Shown here piece by piece: positions 7,312-14,782 of a stretch of DNA of 24,019 nt (its first letter is position 1; every line of letters begins with the position of its first letter). This DNA is from JABWBJ01 sp035646395 (GTDB taxonomy: Bacteria; Gemmatimonadota; Gemmatimonadetes; Gemmatimonadales; Gemmatimonadaceae). The DNA lies in NCBI GenBank assembly GCA_035646395.1, contig DASRPK010000166.1, positions 1-24,019 on the forward strand, in the 5' to 3' direction. Made by a program: the position numbers and the translations under genes. The notes under the pieces are model-generated. The model was not told where the DNA came from and did no database searches. It saw only the letters and a program-made list of their open reading frames with translations.

Positions 7312-7808
7312 CCGTGCGAGCCCGCGAAGAATACTGGGCAGCGGTCGGCGCGGTTCTCGATCCCGAAGTGCCGGTGCTGAGCGTCATCGACCTCGGCATC
7401 GTACGTGATATGCGGGAAGAGCGCGGCACCGTCGTCGTGGACGTCACGCCCACCTATTCGGGGTGCCCCGCCATGCAAACGATCGAGCACGACATCGTCG
7501 AGGCGCTCGAGAAGGCGGGTGCGCCGAGAGTGGTCGTGAACACGATTTTCCAGCCGGCATGGACGACCGATTGGATCAGTGCCGACGCGAAGGAGCGCCT
7601 CCGCGCCTACGGAATCGCCCCGCCGTCCGGAACGGCGGCGGTTGCCACGGAGCTGATTCCCTTGCAACGCCGACAGGACATCATCACCTGCCCGCACTGT
7701 GGCTCGCGCAACACCGAGCGCCGCAGCGAATTCGGCTCCACCGCCTGCAAGGCGATCTACTACTGCGCCGGCTGCGCGGAGCCGTTCGAATACTTCAAGC
7801 CGCTGTAG
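7305..7808 (+). CDS. paaD: PaaD, Fe-S/maturation factor of the phenylacetyl-CoA epoxidase
   Basis: PaaD is a MIP18/DUF59-family protein needed for maturation of the epoxidase system; related proteins act in Fe-S cluster assembly or transfer. The DUF59 part covers about residues 8-100: LDPEVPVLSVIDLGIVRD (18-35) and the Cys-containing loop TPTYSGCPAM (48-57). A C-terminal zinc-ribbon-like module has Cys129, Cys132, Cys154 and Cys157, with Cys148 in EFGSTACKA, a hallmark of PaaD rather than generic SufT/DUF59 proteins. Length (167) fits. I used the GTG at 7305 overlapping paaC; a second GTG at 7314 is nearly as good. The usual next gene, paaE (the FAD/2Fe-2S reductase), is absent. Confidence 0.94.
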   Translation: MVAVRAREEYWAAVGAVLDPEVPVLSVIDLGIVRDMREERGTVVVDVTPTYSGCPAMQTIEHDIVEALEKAGAPRVVVNTIFQPAWTTDWISADAKERLRAYGIAPPSGTAAVATELIPLQRRQDIITCPHCGSRNTERRSEFGSTACKAIYYCAGCAEPFEYFKPL

Positions 7809-7921
7809 CCTAACGCGGCTCCGCCCGCGGTGCGGCGAAAGTGTGGGGTCCGCGTTACCATGATGTCGGATCGGCCGTCGGCATCGCCTATGCTCGGCGC
7901 GTTCAAGCCCGAGGGGGACCC

Positions 7922-8392
7922 ATGGACGCGACCAGTCAGCAGGCCGGCGAAACGGCTCATTTTGGCGGAAGTAGTGGCACGACGATGGAACTGCTCCACG
8001 GCGATATCACGGGCGAGATCATCTCCGCCTTTTACGCCGTCTACAACGAACTCGGATTCGGCTTCCTGGAGTCGGTATACGTCCGGGCGCTGGCCATCGA
8101 ACTGTTCCAGCGGCGAATGAATGTCGCGCGTGAGGTGCCGGTCACGGTCTATTACAAGGGCGTCACCGTGGGCACCTATCGCGCCGACCTCGTCGTCTCA
8201 GATGCAGTGGTCGTCGAAGTGAAGGCGGGCGACCAGGTCCTCGACCAGGACCGGCCGCAACTCATCAACTACCTGCGAGCGTCGAACAAGGAAGTGGGAT
8301 TGCTGCTTTACTTCGGACCAAAAGCGATCCTGAAGCGGGTCATCCACACGAAGAAGCTCGGGGAGATGATCGGGGCGATTGAAGAGCAATAA
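7922..8392 (+). CDS. GxxExxY protein (PD-(D/E)XK-like)
   Basis: This small protein of 156 residues belongs to the GxxExxY family. The name motif is G47-F-L-E50-S-V-Y53 in YNELGFGFLESVY. It is followed by TYRADLVVSDAVVVEVKAG (85-103), an Asp89 ... Glu99-x-Lys101 arrangement typical of PD-(D/E)XK nuclease folds, then DQDRPQLINYLRAS and a C-terminal strand GLLLYFG. The biological role of the family is not established; the fold suggests nucleic acid cleavage or binding. The start at 7922 has a good Shine-Dalgarno (GAGGGGG, 7911-7917). An upstream ATG at 7841 would add 27 unrelated residues. It does not belong to the phenylacetate pathway by function. It sits just after paaD and ends six bases before a perfect hairpin repeat. 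Confidence 0.88.
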   Translation: MDATSQQAGETAHFGGSSGTTMELLHGDITGEIISAFYAVYNELGFGFLESVYVRALAIELFQRRMNVAREVPVTVYYKGVTVGTYRADLVVSDAVVVEVKAGDQVLDQDRPQLINYLRASNKEVGLLLYFGPKAILKRVIHTKKLGEMIGAIEEQ

Positions 8393-8397
8393 GCAAT

Positions 8398-8454
8398 AAG
8401 CAAGAAGCAAGAAGCAAGAAGTGTCGGTTTCTTCTTGCTTCTTGCTTCTTGCTT
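8398..8454. repeat. Perfect 24-bp inverted repeat made of 7-bp tandem units (possible bidirectional terminator)
   Basis: The left arm (8398-8421) consists of about 3.4 copies of AAGCAAG. The right arm (8431-8454) is its exact reverse complement, separated by a 9-base loop. Preceding AAGCAAT units at about 8385-8397 extend the tandem on the left. The structure lies between convergent genes, starting six bases after the GxxExxY stop and overlapping the lipoprotein stop codon by two bases. Neither side has a long T-run, so intrinsic termination is plausible from the long stem but not classical. Confidence 0.9.
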
Positions 8455-8956
8455 AAAACGTTACATCAAACTGCCCGCTCGTCATCACCAGATTGGCGGC
8501 ACCTCCGGAGCTCGGAACGGCGGTGCCCGAAAAGGTGCCTACGATTCGATTGGACGTCAGGCTCGTGATCGTCAAAGTCCCGCTGCCGCCCTGAAGCGAG
8601 GTGGCGTAGCCGGTGGTAGCGCTGCCAACGATCACCGACGACCCGTCGCCGCCGCCAAACACGTTCAAGTTGTGCGTGCCGGGGCCAGTCGCGTTCCCGA
8701 TGCCAACAACAATGGAATAGGCGGTATTGCCGGCGAAGCCTGATCCGGCGATCCCAATGAAATTGTTCGATTGACGCGACACGGTGACCTGCCCAGTGGC
8801 GGCCCACGTGGTCCCGTTGACTACTACCGTGAACGTCCCGTTGGTGGCACCGCCGGCGCCTGGGCCAGTCGGATTGCCGTTGTCGTCATCGTCTCCGCCG
8901 CCGCAACCCAGAGCGGCCACCGTTGCGACGAGTGCAACGCGTTTCAACATGCGCAT
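8453..8956 (-). CDS. Small secreted lipoprotein of unknown function
   Basis: The 167-residue product starts MRMLKRVALVATVAALGC, a type II signal peptide with lipobox AALG-Cys18, so it should be lipid-anchored in the outer envelope. A Gly/Asp/Asn-rich linker follows (19-40). The rest is a Gly/Ser/Thr-rich beta-type sequence with NGTTWAATGQVTVS (48-61), two further GxGN-type turns and a C-terminal SGQFDVTF, which looks like a small beta-sandwich. I do not recognise a characterised family. A second ATG at 8950 would shorten the signal peptide by two residues. The stop codon overlaps a perfect hairpin repeat. The VOC gene lies upstream on the same strand, 128 bases away. Confidence 0.8.
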   Translation of the reverse strand: MRMLKRVALVATVAALGCGGGDDDDNGNPTGPGAGGATNGTFTVVVNGTTWAATGQVTVSRQSNNFIGIAGSGFAGNTAYSIVVGIGNATGPGTHNLNVFGGGDGSSVIVGSATTGYATSLQGGSGTLTITSLTSNRIVGTFSGTAVPSSGGAANLVMTSGQFDVTF

Positions 8957-9033
8957 GAATCCTCCGGTGAATGACTCGTATCCTCCACCGGCAATGCGCG
9001 GGAATCAGAACAAAACCGTCATCGGAACTAAAA

Positions 9034-9079
9034 CAGGAAACAGGAGACTGGCAGACCGCGCGCTGTCTCCTGTCTCCTG
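9034..9079 (-). repeat. Inverted short repeat downstream of the VOC gene (terminator-like)
   Basis: The left arm 9034-9047 (CAGGAAACAGGAGA) pairs with 9066-9079 (TCTCCTGTCTCCTG), with one mismatch over 14 bp and an 18-base loop. Both arms are two copies of a 7-bp word. In the minus direction the structure begins six bases after the VOC stop codon and is followed by a short TTTT (9029-9032), as in a weak intrinsic terminator. Upstream sequence for the lipoprotein gene lies between here and 8956. Confidence 0.7.
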
Positions 9080-9084
9080 CCAAT

Positions 9085-9480
9085 TCAATCCGCTCGTTGC
9101 AGAACTGACAGGATGTTTCCGGCTGGATCCTTGAACCAGGCAATGGCCGGTCCGCCGGTGTCGCGCGCGATGCCGCGGTCGTCGGTCTTGATGTCGGGAA
9201 GGTCGTACTGCTCGAACCGCACTCCCGTCGACTTCAGTTTATCGACCGCAGTGTCGACGTTGTCGACGAGGAAATTCAGGATCGTGAACGTCGCCGGTTG
9301 ATGGTTCGGCTTCGGGTATACGAAGATCCTGTTGCCGTCCCCCACTGTGATTTCCAGCCCTTCCGGTTTTTCCGCGACGTCGAGTCCAAGGGTGTCGTGA
9401 TAGAAGGAGCGCGCCTTACCGAGATCGTCGACTGAAAAGCTTTGAATCGCCTTGGTGTCGCTGAGAACGGAGTCTCGCAT
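9085..9480 (-). CDS. Single-domain VOC-fold (glyoxalase/bleomycin-resistance-like) protein
   Basis: The 131-residue protein has the paired beta-alpha-beta-beta-beta pattern of the vicinal oxygen chelate superfamily: SFSVDDLGKARSFYHDTLGL (14-33), a mid segment ILNFLVDNVDTAVDKLKSTG, and the C-terminal AIAWFKDPAGNILSVLQ. The usual metal ligands are not evident: the first strand has Ser where His/Gln is common, and the C-terminal PxGN motif is followed by Leu-Ser rather than the usual Glu. It may therefore be a binding rather than a catalytic member. A strong ribosome binding site (GGAGG, complement of 9485-9489) five bases before the ATG fixes the start. The substrate is unknown and nothing ties it to HppD beyond the shared fold. 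Confidence 0.88.
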   Translation of the reverse strand: MRDSVLSDTKAIQSFSVDDLGKARSFYHDTLGLDVAEKPEGLEITVGDGNRIFVYPKPNHQPATFTILNFLVDNVDTAVDKLKSTGVRFEQYDLPDIKTDDRGIARDTGGPAIAWFKDPAGNILSVLQRAD

Positions 9481-9493
9481 AGAACCTCCAGAG

Positions 9494-9514
9494 GAAGCAG
9501 GAAGCAGGAAGCAG
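9494..9514. repeat. 7-bp tandem repeat upstream of the VOC gene
   Basis: Three perfect copies of GAAGCAG (9494-9500, 9501-9507, 9508-9514) lie in the VOC 5' leader just upstream of its ribosome binding site. This is a different word from, but similar in style to, the AAGCAAG tract at 8398. Confidence 0.8.
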
Positions 9515-9523
9515 GGAACGAAA

Positions 9524-9551
9524 GAGGGCCGTCGCTTACGCTCCGGCCCTC
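9524..9551 (-). terminator. Intrinsic terminator candidate downstream of the minus-strand secreted-protein gene
   Basis: GAGGGCCG (9524-9531) and CGGCCCTC (9544-9551) form a perfect 8-bp GC-rich stem with a 12-base loop. On the minus strand it is followed by CTTTCGTT, a short T-rich tail. It lies about 50 bases after the stop of the gene at 9602-10174 and before the VOC gene, the right place to separate the two. Confidence 0.5.
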
Positions 9552-9556
9552 AATAT

Positions 9557-9585
9557 ACGAACGCTTCGTTCGTTCTCTGTTTTTT
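9557..9585 (+). terminator. Small hairpin followed by a T6 run
   Basis: ACGAACG (9557-9563) and CGTTCGT (9567-9573) form a 7-bp stem with a 3-base loop, followed on the plus strand by TCTCTGTTTTTTG. The form is that of an intrinsic terminator, but no plus-strand gene runs into it within about 1.1 kb. On the minus strand it could be part of a composite structure with the stem at 9524-9551. Confidence 0.4.
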
Positions 9586-9601
9586 GTTACTGATTCCTCG
9601 T

Positions 9602-10174
9602 CTATTTGACGCGCCGCGCGCAGAAGTATCCGGCCTCATCCGGCTCACGGTCACCGGTGAAGTCAACGATTACCGCGGTGCCCGCCTGCGACGTCCACAT
9701 TCCTCGCAGCTCATTCTCCGTGACCAGCTTGAAGTGAAGGCTGATTCCGCTCTTCTGACCGAACTCGCCGAGTCGCAGGTATCCATCGGACCAGAAAGCG
9801 CCGGGCGAGTCTGCCGAACCACTCATCATCTTGCTCCACATCTCGCCGGTATCAGGAAGTGCGGCTTCGAACGTCCCTACCATGAACCGGTCTTGAACGC
9901 GCCTCGCCATGGTAGCTCGCCGCTTCGGTACGGAGTCCTGCAACCACACGACGAGTTTTCCGGTATGTTGGCGTACGCCACCTCGTAGACTCGTTGTGTC
10001 GATCATGATCAGGTCGAAGGTCCCGATCAGCGTAGCGACCTTCGTCGAATCAAACGGGTGCATCGTCGGTGCGTGCGAGGCGCACGACGGAGCGGCTGCC
10101 TGAGCACCAGCGCCCCCTGCCAGAAATGGCAGGGCCAGCAGCACGCTCAGCAGGCCGATCTTCCTCATAACCAT
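9602..10174 (-). CDS. Secreted protein of unknown function
   Basis: The product is 190 residues from the ATG at 10174, with another ATG at 10168. The N-terminus has a Sec signal peptide (MRKIGLLSVLLALPFLAGGAGAQ region, likely cut after AGAQA). An in-frame start at 10267 would place 31 extra residues before the signal peptide, so I rejected it. The mature part begins with a Cys-containing segment, then ATLIGTFDLIMIDTT, a LVVWLQDSVP strand, GAFWSDGYLRLGEF and a final DFTGDREPDEAGYFCARRV. The beta-rich periodic pattern suggests a small periplasmic barrel or sandwich. I do not recognise the family. The fused E1 gene lies upstream on the same strand with a 94-base gap. Confidence 0.75.
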   Translation of the reverse strand: MVMRKIGLLSVLLALPFLAGGAGAQAAAPSCASHAPTMHPFDSTKVATLIGTFDLIMIDTTSLRGGVRQHTGKLVVWLQDSVPKRRATMARRVQDRFMVGTFEAALPDTGEMWSKMMSGSADSPGAFWSDGYLRLGEFGQKSGISLHFKLVTENELRGMWTSQAGTAVIVDFTGDREPDEAGYFCARRVK

Positions 10175-10268
10175 GGAGTTTCCCGTCCGTAGGATGCTTT
10201 CACTCTGGTGAATGTGCCAGCCGAGCGCAACAGAGGCATCGGCGCTGCAATCCCGTTTCAAACCCATC

Positions 10269-12395
10269 TCAGGCCTTCAAGCAGTCCCGAACGCGGTTGG
10301 CGATGACTTCCGAAGACGGCAGGACGGCCGCCATCAGGTCGGGGTGATAGGGCATCGGGATGTCCTGGACGCACAGTCGATCGACGGGCGCGTCGAGCTG
10401 CCAGAACGCTTCCTTTGCCACCACCGCGACCACCTCGGCGCCGAAACCGGCGGTCATGGTGTCTTCGTGCACGACGAGACAACGCCCGGTCTTTCTCACC
10501 GAGCGCAGGACTGCCTCACGATCCCAGGGTGCGATCGTGCGCAGGTCGATCAATTCCACTGACCCCTCCACTGCCCCTATCGCCTCGACGCAGCGGTGCA
10601 CCATGGCCCCCCACGTCACAAGGGTCAAATCCCTCCCCTCGCGCATAACGCGCGCCGAGCCTAACGGGATGACGTAATCGTCACCTGGATAGCGCGCGCT
10701 ACCGTCGCTGGTCATCAGGAGCGACCGATGCTCGAAGAAGATCGTGGGGTTGGGTGAGCGCATCGCGGTGCGGAGCAATCCCACCGCATCGCCCGAATTC
10801 GATGGCATGACCACCTGCCAGCCCACCGCGTGCGCCCACTGCACCTCGGCGCTGAGGCTGTGCCAGGGGTCGCCGACGTCCTTTCCGAAGCCGCCGGGCA
10901 TCCGCACGACGATGGGGGCACAGAAACGATTTGCGGTACGCCACCTGAGCGTACCGCAGTTGTTGAGCTGTTCGGCGGCGGGGTCGGCGTACTTTCTGAA
11001 CTGGATTTCGGCGACGGGCACGAGACCGGCGATCGCCATGCCTACCGCCCGCCCGATGATGCCCTCTTCGGAGAGGCTGGTGTCGAAGACGCGCGCAACG
11101 CCGTGTTTCCGTTGCAGACCTTCGGTCACGAGATGCACGCCGCCCTTTACGCCGACGTCCTCGCCAAAGACTAGGAGCCTCGGGTTCACGCTCAGCTCGT
11201 GGTCCAATGTCCTTCGGACCGCTTCGGCGAGGCGCAGCAATTCGCCGGACTCGCGTGGTGTCGATTGGCCGCCCAGTCGCTTTCGCTCGGCGTACGGCAA
11301 CCCGCCAAAGGCTGGCCTGGCCTCGTCTTCTGGTTCCGCGTAGACGTGCTTGTAGATGGACGACGGATCCGGCGCGGGCCTCGCGCGCGCCGCGTTCAAC
11401 CCGGTGTTCACGTCGCGCTCGACTTCCCGTTCCAGGACGGCCCATTCTGAAGCCGAAAGCATGTCCGGCACGACGTGCGCCTTGAGCTTGGGGAGTGGGT
11501 CGCGCTCCCAGTCCTGCGCGATTTCCGCCTCGCTCCGGTATCCCTTCTGGTTGTCCGGACCGGAGTGGCTGCAGAGTCGCGGGACGGTGAGCCGGAGCAG
11601 CGCCGGTCCGTTGCCATCGCGCACATGGGCGACGACTTCATCGACAAGACGCGCCGATGCTGCGGGATCGGTGCCGTCTCCCTCACGTATGAGCAGGTTC
11701 GCGAACGACGCCAGGTTGGCGGCGATGTTTCCGTCCGGCGTCTGCATTCCGCCTCGCACGGAGATGCCGAGTCCATTGTCCTCGATGTAGAACAGCAGGG
11801 GCAACTTCAGCGTCGTGGCAATCGTCAGGCAGGACCAGAATCCGTTGGTCGCCACCGAAGCTTCGCCGCCCAGGACGACTGCGATCGCGCCGCGCCAGGA
11901 ACGGCCGCGGAGCACGTCGCGGTGGTACGTGATCGCCTGGGCCCAGCCGGCGGCCGGCGTGTACTGTGAGCCGACGTCGCCCGCCATGGGCATCACGACT
12001 GGGCAGTTCGCCTGCGGCAGGTTGCAGACGACGCCGATGTCGCGACCGTCGCTGAACCCGCCCGACCTGCCTAACGGTGACGCGAAGCCGTCCTCGATGG
12101 TGAGGCCAAGCGAGAGGAGGAGCGGCCGCGACCGGTAATAGGCGCTGACTCCGTCGTGCTGATGATCCAGGCGCGAGGCCAGGATGCACTGCGCCATGTC
12201 ATGCCCGCGGGCCGAAAACTGGTACAGGACCAGGTGGTCCTTCGGGACCGACGTCCGGTTCCGGTTCGTCGACTCCTCGATGTCGTCCATGGCCCGGGAT
12301 ACCAGCGTGTGGTACGCAATCTTCCGCCAATCAAATCGCGGCTCCGCGATCTCACGGGGCGGGGCGGGTTGCTTCCGGGCAGACGGTGCGGGCAT
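10269..12395 (-). CDS. Fused alpha+beta E1 component of a 2-oxoacid dehydrogenase complex (branched-chain type)
   Basis: This thiamine-diphosphate enzyme decarboxylates a 2-oxo acid and passes the acyl group to an E2 lipoyl domain. In this 708-residue protein the alpha and beta subunits are one chain. The alpha part (about 20-345) has the cofactor-binding motif GGEAS (176-180) followed by IEDNGLGIS (204-212). In classical E1 alpha the first element is GDG, so Glu178 appears to replace the metal-binding Asp; I believe this GGEAS form occurs in other fused homologues. The beta part (about 385-708) has FGEDVGVKGGV (410-420), TSLSEEGIIGRAVGMA (439-454) with the catalytic-type Glu, and MPGGFGKDVGDPWHS. 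E2 and E3 genes are not in the window. The substrate could be branched-chain oxo acids or, by context, phenylpyruvate. The gene is divergent from the HEAT-cyclophilin gene. Confidence 0.92.
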   Translation of the reverse strand: MPAPSARKQPAPPREIAEPRFDWRKIAYHTLVSRAMDDIEESTNRNRTSVPKDHLVLYQFSARGHDMAQCILASRLDHQHDGVSAYYRSRPLLLSLGLTIEDGFASPLGRSGGFSDGRDIGVVCNLPQANCPVVMPMAGDVGSQYTPAAGWAQAITYHRDVLRGRSWRGAIAVVLGGEASVATNGFWSCLTIATTLKLPLLFYIEDNGLGISVRGGMQTPDGNIAANLASFANLLIREGDGTDPAASARLVDEVVAHVRDGNGPALLRLTVPRLCSHSGPDNQKGYRSEAEIAQDWERDPLPKLKAHVVPDMLSASEWAVLEREVERDVNTGLNAARARPAPDPSSIYKHVYAEPEDEARPAFGGLPYAERKRLGGQSTPRESGELLRLAEAVRRTLDHELSVNPRLLVFGEDVGVKGGVHLVTEGLQRKHGVARVFDTSLSEEGIIGRAVGMAIAGLVPVAEIQFRKYADPAAEQLNNCGTLRWRTANRFCAPIVVRMPGGFGKDVGDPWHSLSAEVQWAHAVGWQVVMPSNSGDAVGLLRTAMRSPNPTIFFEHRSLLMTSDGSARYPGDDYVIPLGSARVMREGRDLTLVTWGAMVHRCVEAIGAVEGSVELIDLRTIAPWDREAVLRSVRKTGRCLVVHEDTMTAGFGAEVVAVVAKEAFWQLDAPVDRLCVQDIPMPYHPDLMAAVLPSSEVIANRVRDCLKA

Positions 12396-12536
12396 CGCGT
12401 TCCGACGGGTGCTGAGGGGACGGCGCTGACGGCAGAGAATTTAGCAGGGGGCGCCTTCCGCCGCCGCCAGCCCTCACCCGGAAGTGGCATCCGCCGCTAG
12501 CCACTGGATGTGATAGCCCGCCGCAGGGCTCCGGGG

Positions 12537-12542
12537 TATACT
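12537..12542 (+). promoter_or_regulatory. Possible -10 element upstream of the HEAT-cyclophilin gene
   Basis: TATACT at 12537-12542, 26 bases before the ATG at 12569, is a good match to the bacterial -10 consensus in an otherwise GC-rich gap (12396-12568). No clear -35 hexamer lies 16-18 bases upstream. On the minus strand, TGCTAAATT near 12437-12445 could serve as an extended -10 for the E1 gene. Both are weak calls. Confidence 0.25.
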
Positions 12543-12568
12543 CGTGAACGTCATCCGTCGTTCCCCTG

Positions 12569-14728
12569 ATGCTCATGCCTGACGAGTCGTTCCTGTCCAC
12601 GCATCGGTCGGCCAATCGTCACCGCTTGCGACGTCTTCACGTCGCCGCGCTCGTTGTCGCGGGTATGGTCCCCAGTGTCCTGACCGCGCAGGCGCCACCG
12701 GTGGTCAATCGCGCGGCAGTCATCAGGGCCGAAGATGCGAGGGGAGCAGGCGAAGACGGCATCACGCCGATACTCGAGGCGCTCAACAATCCCGCGCTTC
12801 GGGAGCTGGCGATTCGCGCGATCGGGCGTCTCGAGCGTCCGAACCAGGTGGGGAACCTGATCCCGTACCTGCAGAATCCCCAGCTGGCGGCGACGGCGGC
12901 TGAGGCGCTCGCCCAGGCGACGCAGGGCATCCGCGCCGAAACCACAAGCGTGGAGGGGAAACGGGCGCTGGTGGACAGCGTCTTCCGCGCGCTTCGCGCC
13001 GTTCCACGTCGAGGGCTCACTCCGGTCGCGGTGGCCGCAGTTGCGCGCAGTATCGGCCGTCTTCCGTACGATCAACCAGAGCAGGCCCGTGCCGCTGAAT
13101 CGGCGATGCTGGCACTGTCGCCACGATCGGGTGACCGGTGGCGCGATGAGTCGCGGGCAATGATGGGAATTGCGCATGGCTTGTATTCATTGGCGCGCGC
13201 CAGACGCACGCTGGGACCGTTATCCGAGCCTTCGGTGAGATGGCTCAACCGGTACGCGCTGTTCGCGCTCAAGGTGCCTGATGCCGCTCCAGTGCGGCGA
13301 CTGATCTGGCTGACACTGGCATCGACCGGCACGGTCGACAAGGCCACCGTGAGCGAGGCGCTTACCGAAGACCGGGATGAGCAGGTGCGGCGCCTGGCAG
13401 TCGCCACACTGCCTAACGTCAGCGACACCGCCTTCCAGCGGGAGCACCTGGAGCGCGTTCGGCGCGACCGCAGCTGGCTGGTGCGACTGGAATGGGTCCG
13501 GGTGTACCGGCTCCGCTTCGCCGCCGATGACTGCCTGCCGCTGCTGGCGGCCTTGCGTGACTCGGTCCATCACGTCCGACTGGCAGCGATCGACGCGCTC
13601 GGAGCGCCTTGTCCGCGGCAGGATACGGTTCGCGCCGTTCTGCGCCAGACGATCGCCGCAGGCCCCAGCGGCGCGGCTCCACGCTCGCCGACCGATGTTT
13701 CGTGGCACGCCAGGGCGCACGCATTACTCTCGTTGGCGCGCATCGATACCACGGGCGGGCGGGAGCTGCTGCGCGAAAACAGCCGTCACCCGGTGTGGCA
13801 GGTGCGAATGTACGTCGCGCGTGGCGCGGTAGCGGCCCGTGACTCGACGCTCCTCACCACGCTGGCCCTCGACGAAGTCGGGAATGTGCGCGAAGTGGCG
13901 ATCCAGGGACTCGCGACCACCGTGGGCCATCTCGCGGACCTCGTGTTCGTTCGGGCGTTGGCGAGCAAGGATTACCACGTCGTGCTGTCTGCCGCTCGCG
14001 CGTTACGGGGCGCGCCGGTGCGCGATTCGATCGTGCCGGCGGTCCTCGACGCTCTCGAACGCCTAACGAAGGAACGGCGGCAGACCTCGCGCGATCCGCG
14101 CATGGAATTGCTGGCCCGCGTGCGGGAGATGGGAACAGCGGCGGATGCCAGGCGACTGACGCCCATGCTGAAGGATGTGGACCCCATGATCGCTGTCGAG
14201 GCGGCCCGATTGATTGCACACCTCAATGGCGGTGAAGTGCAGGTCACATCCGCAACGGACCAGCGGCCGATCAATCCTCCGACGGGCACGACCCGTGTGC
14301 GCGTCACCATGTCGCCGGCGACCGGTGGTGGAACGTTCGACCTGCTCCTCGACGCCGATCGCGCGCCGATGACGGTCGCCCGCATCTCGGAGCTGGTCCG
14401 CAACAAGTATTACGACGGGCTCACGTTCCATCGCGTGATCCCGAACTTCGTCTTGCAGGGCGGCAGCCCTGGGATGAACGAATACGTCGGCGACGGCCCG
14501 TTCATGCGCGATGAGTTGAGCCTCGCGCATCACGCCCGCGGCACGCTGGGAATCTCGACGCGCGGTCGCGATACCGGCGATGCCCAGTGGTTCATCAACA
14601 TGGTCGACAACTACCGACTCGACCACGATTACACAGTGTTCGCGACGGTAGTCGCGGGCATGGACGTCGTGGACCGGATCCTGGAAGGCGACGTGATGGA
14701 GAGCGTGAGAATCGTCGGACCGCGCTAG
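12569..14728 (+). CDS. Secreted HEAT-repeat protein with C-terminal cyclophilin-type peptidyl-prolyl isomerase domain
   Basis: The 719-residue protein has a signal peptide (RLRRLHVAALVVAGMVPSVL, probable cleavage after LTAQA near residue 42), so it acts in the periplasm or outside. Residues about 55-555 are a long array of HEAT-like helical pairs, for example PALRELAIRAIGRLERP, DEQVRRLAVATLPNVSD, VHHVRLAAIDALGAP and GNVREVAIQGLA. Residues about 562-719 are a cyclophilin domain: TFHRVIPNFVLQGGSPG keeps His621, Arg622, Phe627 and Gln630 (Arg55/Phe60/Gln63 of human cyclophilin A), and GDAQWFINMVDN and DHDYTVFATVV follow. The Trp121 position is not Trp, as in many bacterial cyclophilins. HEAT repeats probably form a client- or partner-binding scaffold. 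Start: ATG 12569, with another at 12575. Confidence 0.9.
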   Translation: MLMPDESFLSTHRSANRHRLRRLHVAALVVAGMVPSVLTAQAPPVVNRAAVIRAEDARGAGEDGITPILEALNNPALRELAIRAIGRLERPNQVGNLIPYLQNPQLAATAAEALAQATQGIRAETTSVEGKRALVDSVFRALRAVPRRGLTPVAVAAVARSIGRLPYDQPEQARAAESAMLALSPRSGDRWRDESRAMMGIAHGLYSLARARRTLGPLSEPSVRWLNRYALFALKVPDAAPVRRLIWLTLASTGTVDKATVSEALTEDRDEQVRRLAVATLPNVSDTAFQREHLERVRRDRSWLVRLEWVRVYRLRFAADDCLPLLAALRDSVHHVRLAAIDALGAPCPRQDTVRAVLRQTIAAGPSGAAPRSPTDVSWHARAHALLSLARIDTTGGRELLRENSRHPVWQVRMYVARGAVAARDSTLLTTLALDEVGNVREVAIQGLATTVGHLADLVFVRALASKDYHVVLSAARALRGAPVRDSIVPAVLDALERLTKERRQTSRDPRMELLARVREMGTAADARRLTPMLKDVDPMIAVEAARLIAHLNGGEVQVTSATDQRPINPPTGTTRVRVTMSPATGGGTFDLLLDADRAPMTVARISELVRNKYYDGLTFHRVIPNFVLQGGSPGMNEYVGDGPFMRDELSLAHHARGTLGISTRGRDTGDAQWFINMVDNYRLDHDYTVFATVVAGMDVVDRILEGDVMESVRIVGPR

Positions 14729-14782
14729 ACCGGGAGCCTCTGACAGGCGCTAAGTTTCCTCGCACACGCTCACCGGGGAACG

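Noticed and set aside
7841..7921. N-terminal extension of the GxxExxY protein from the ATG at 7841
   Set aside because: The added 27 residues match nothing in the family, and the ATG at 7922 has a strong Shine-Dalgarno.
8398..8454. Ends of an insertion sequence or MITE
   Set aside because: The arms are simple 7-bp repeats facing each other across 9 bases. There is no element body and no visible target-site duplication.
9085..9480. A second aromatic-ring dioxygenase related to HppD
   Set aside because: It is a single VOC domain without the usual metal ligands; the shared fold alone does not support the function.
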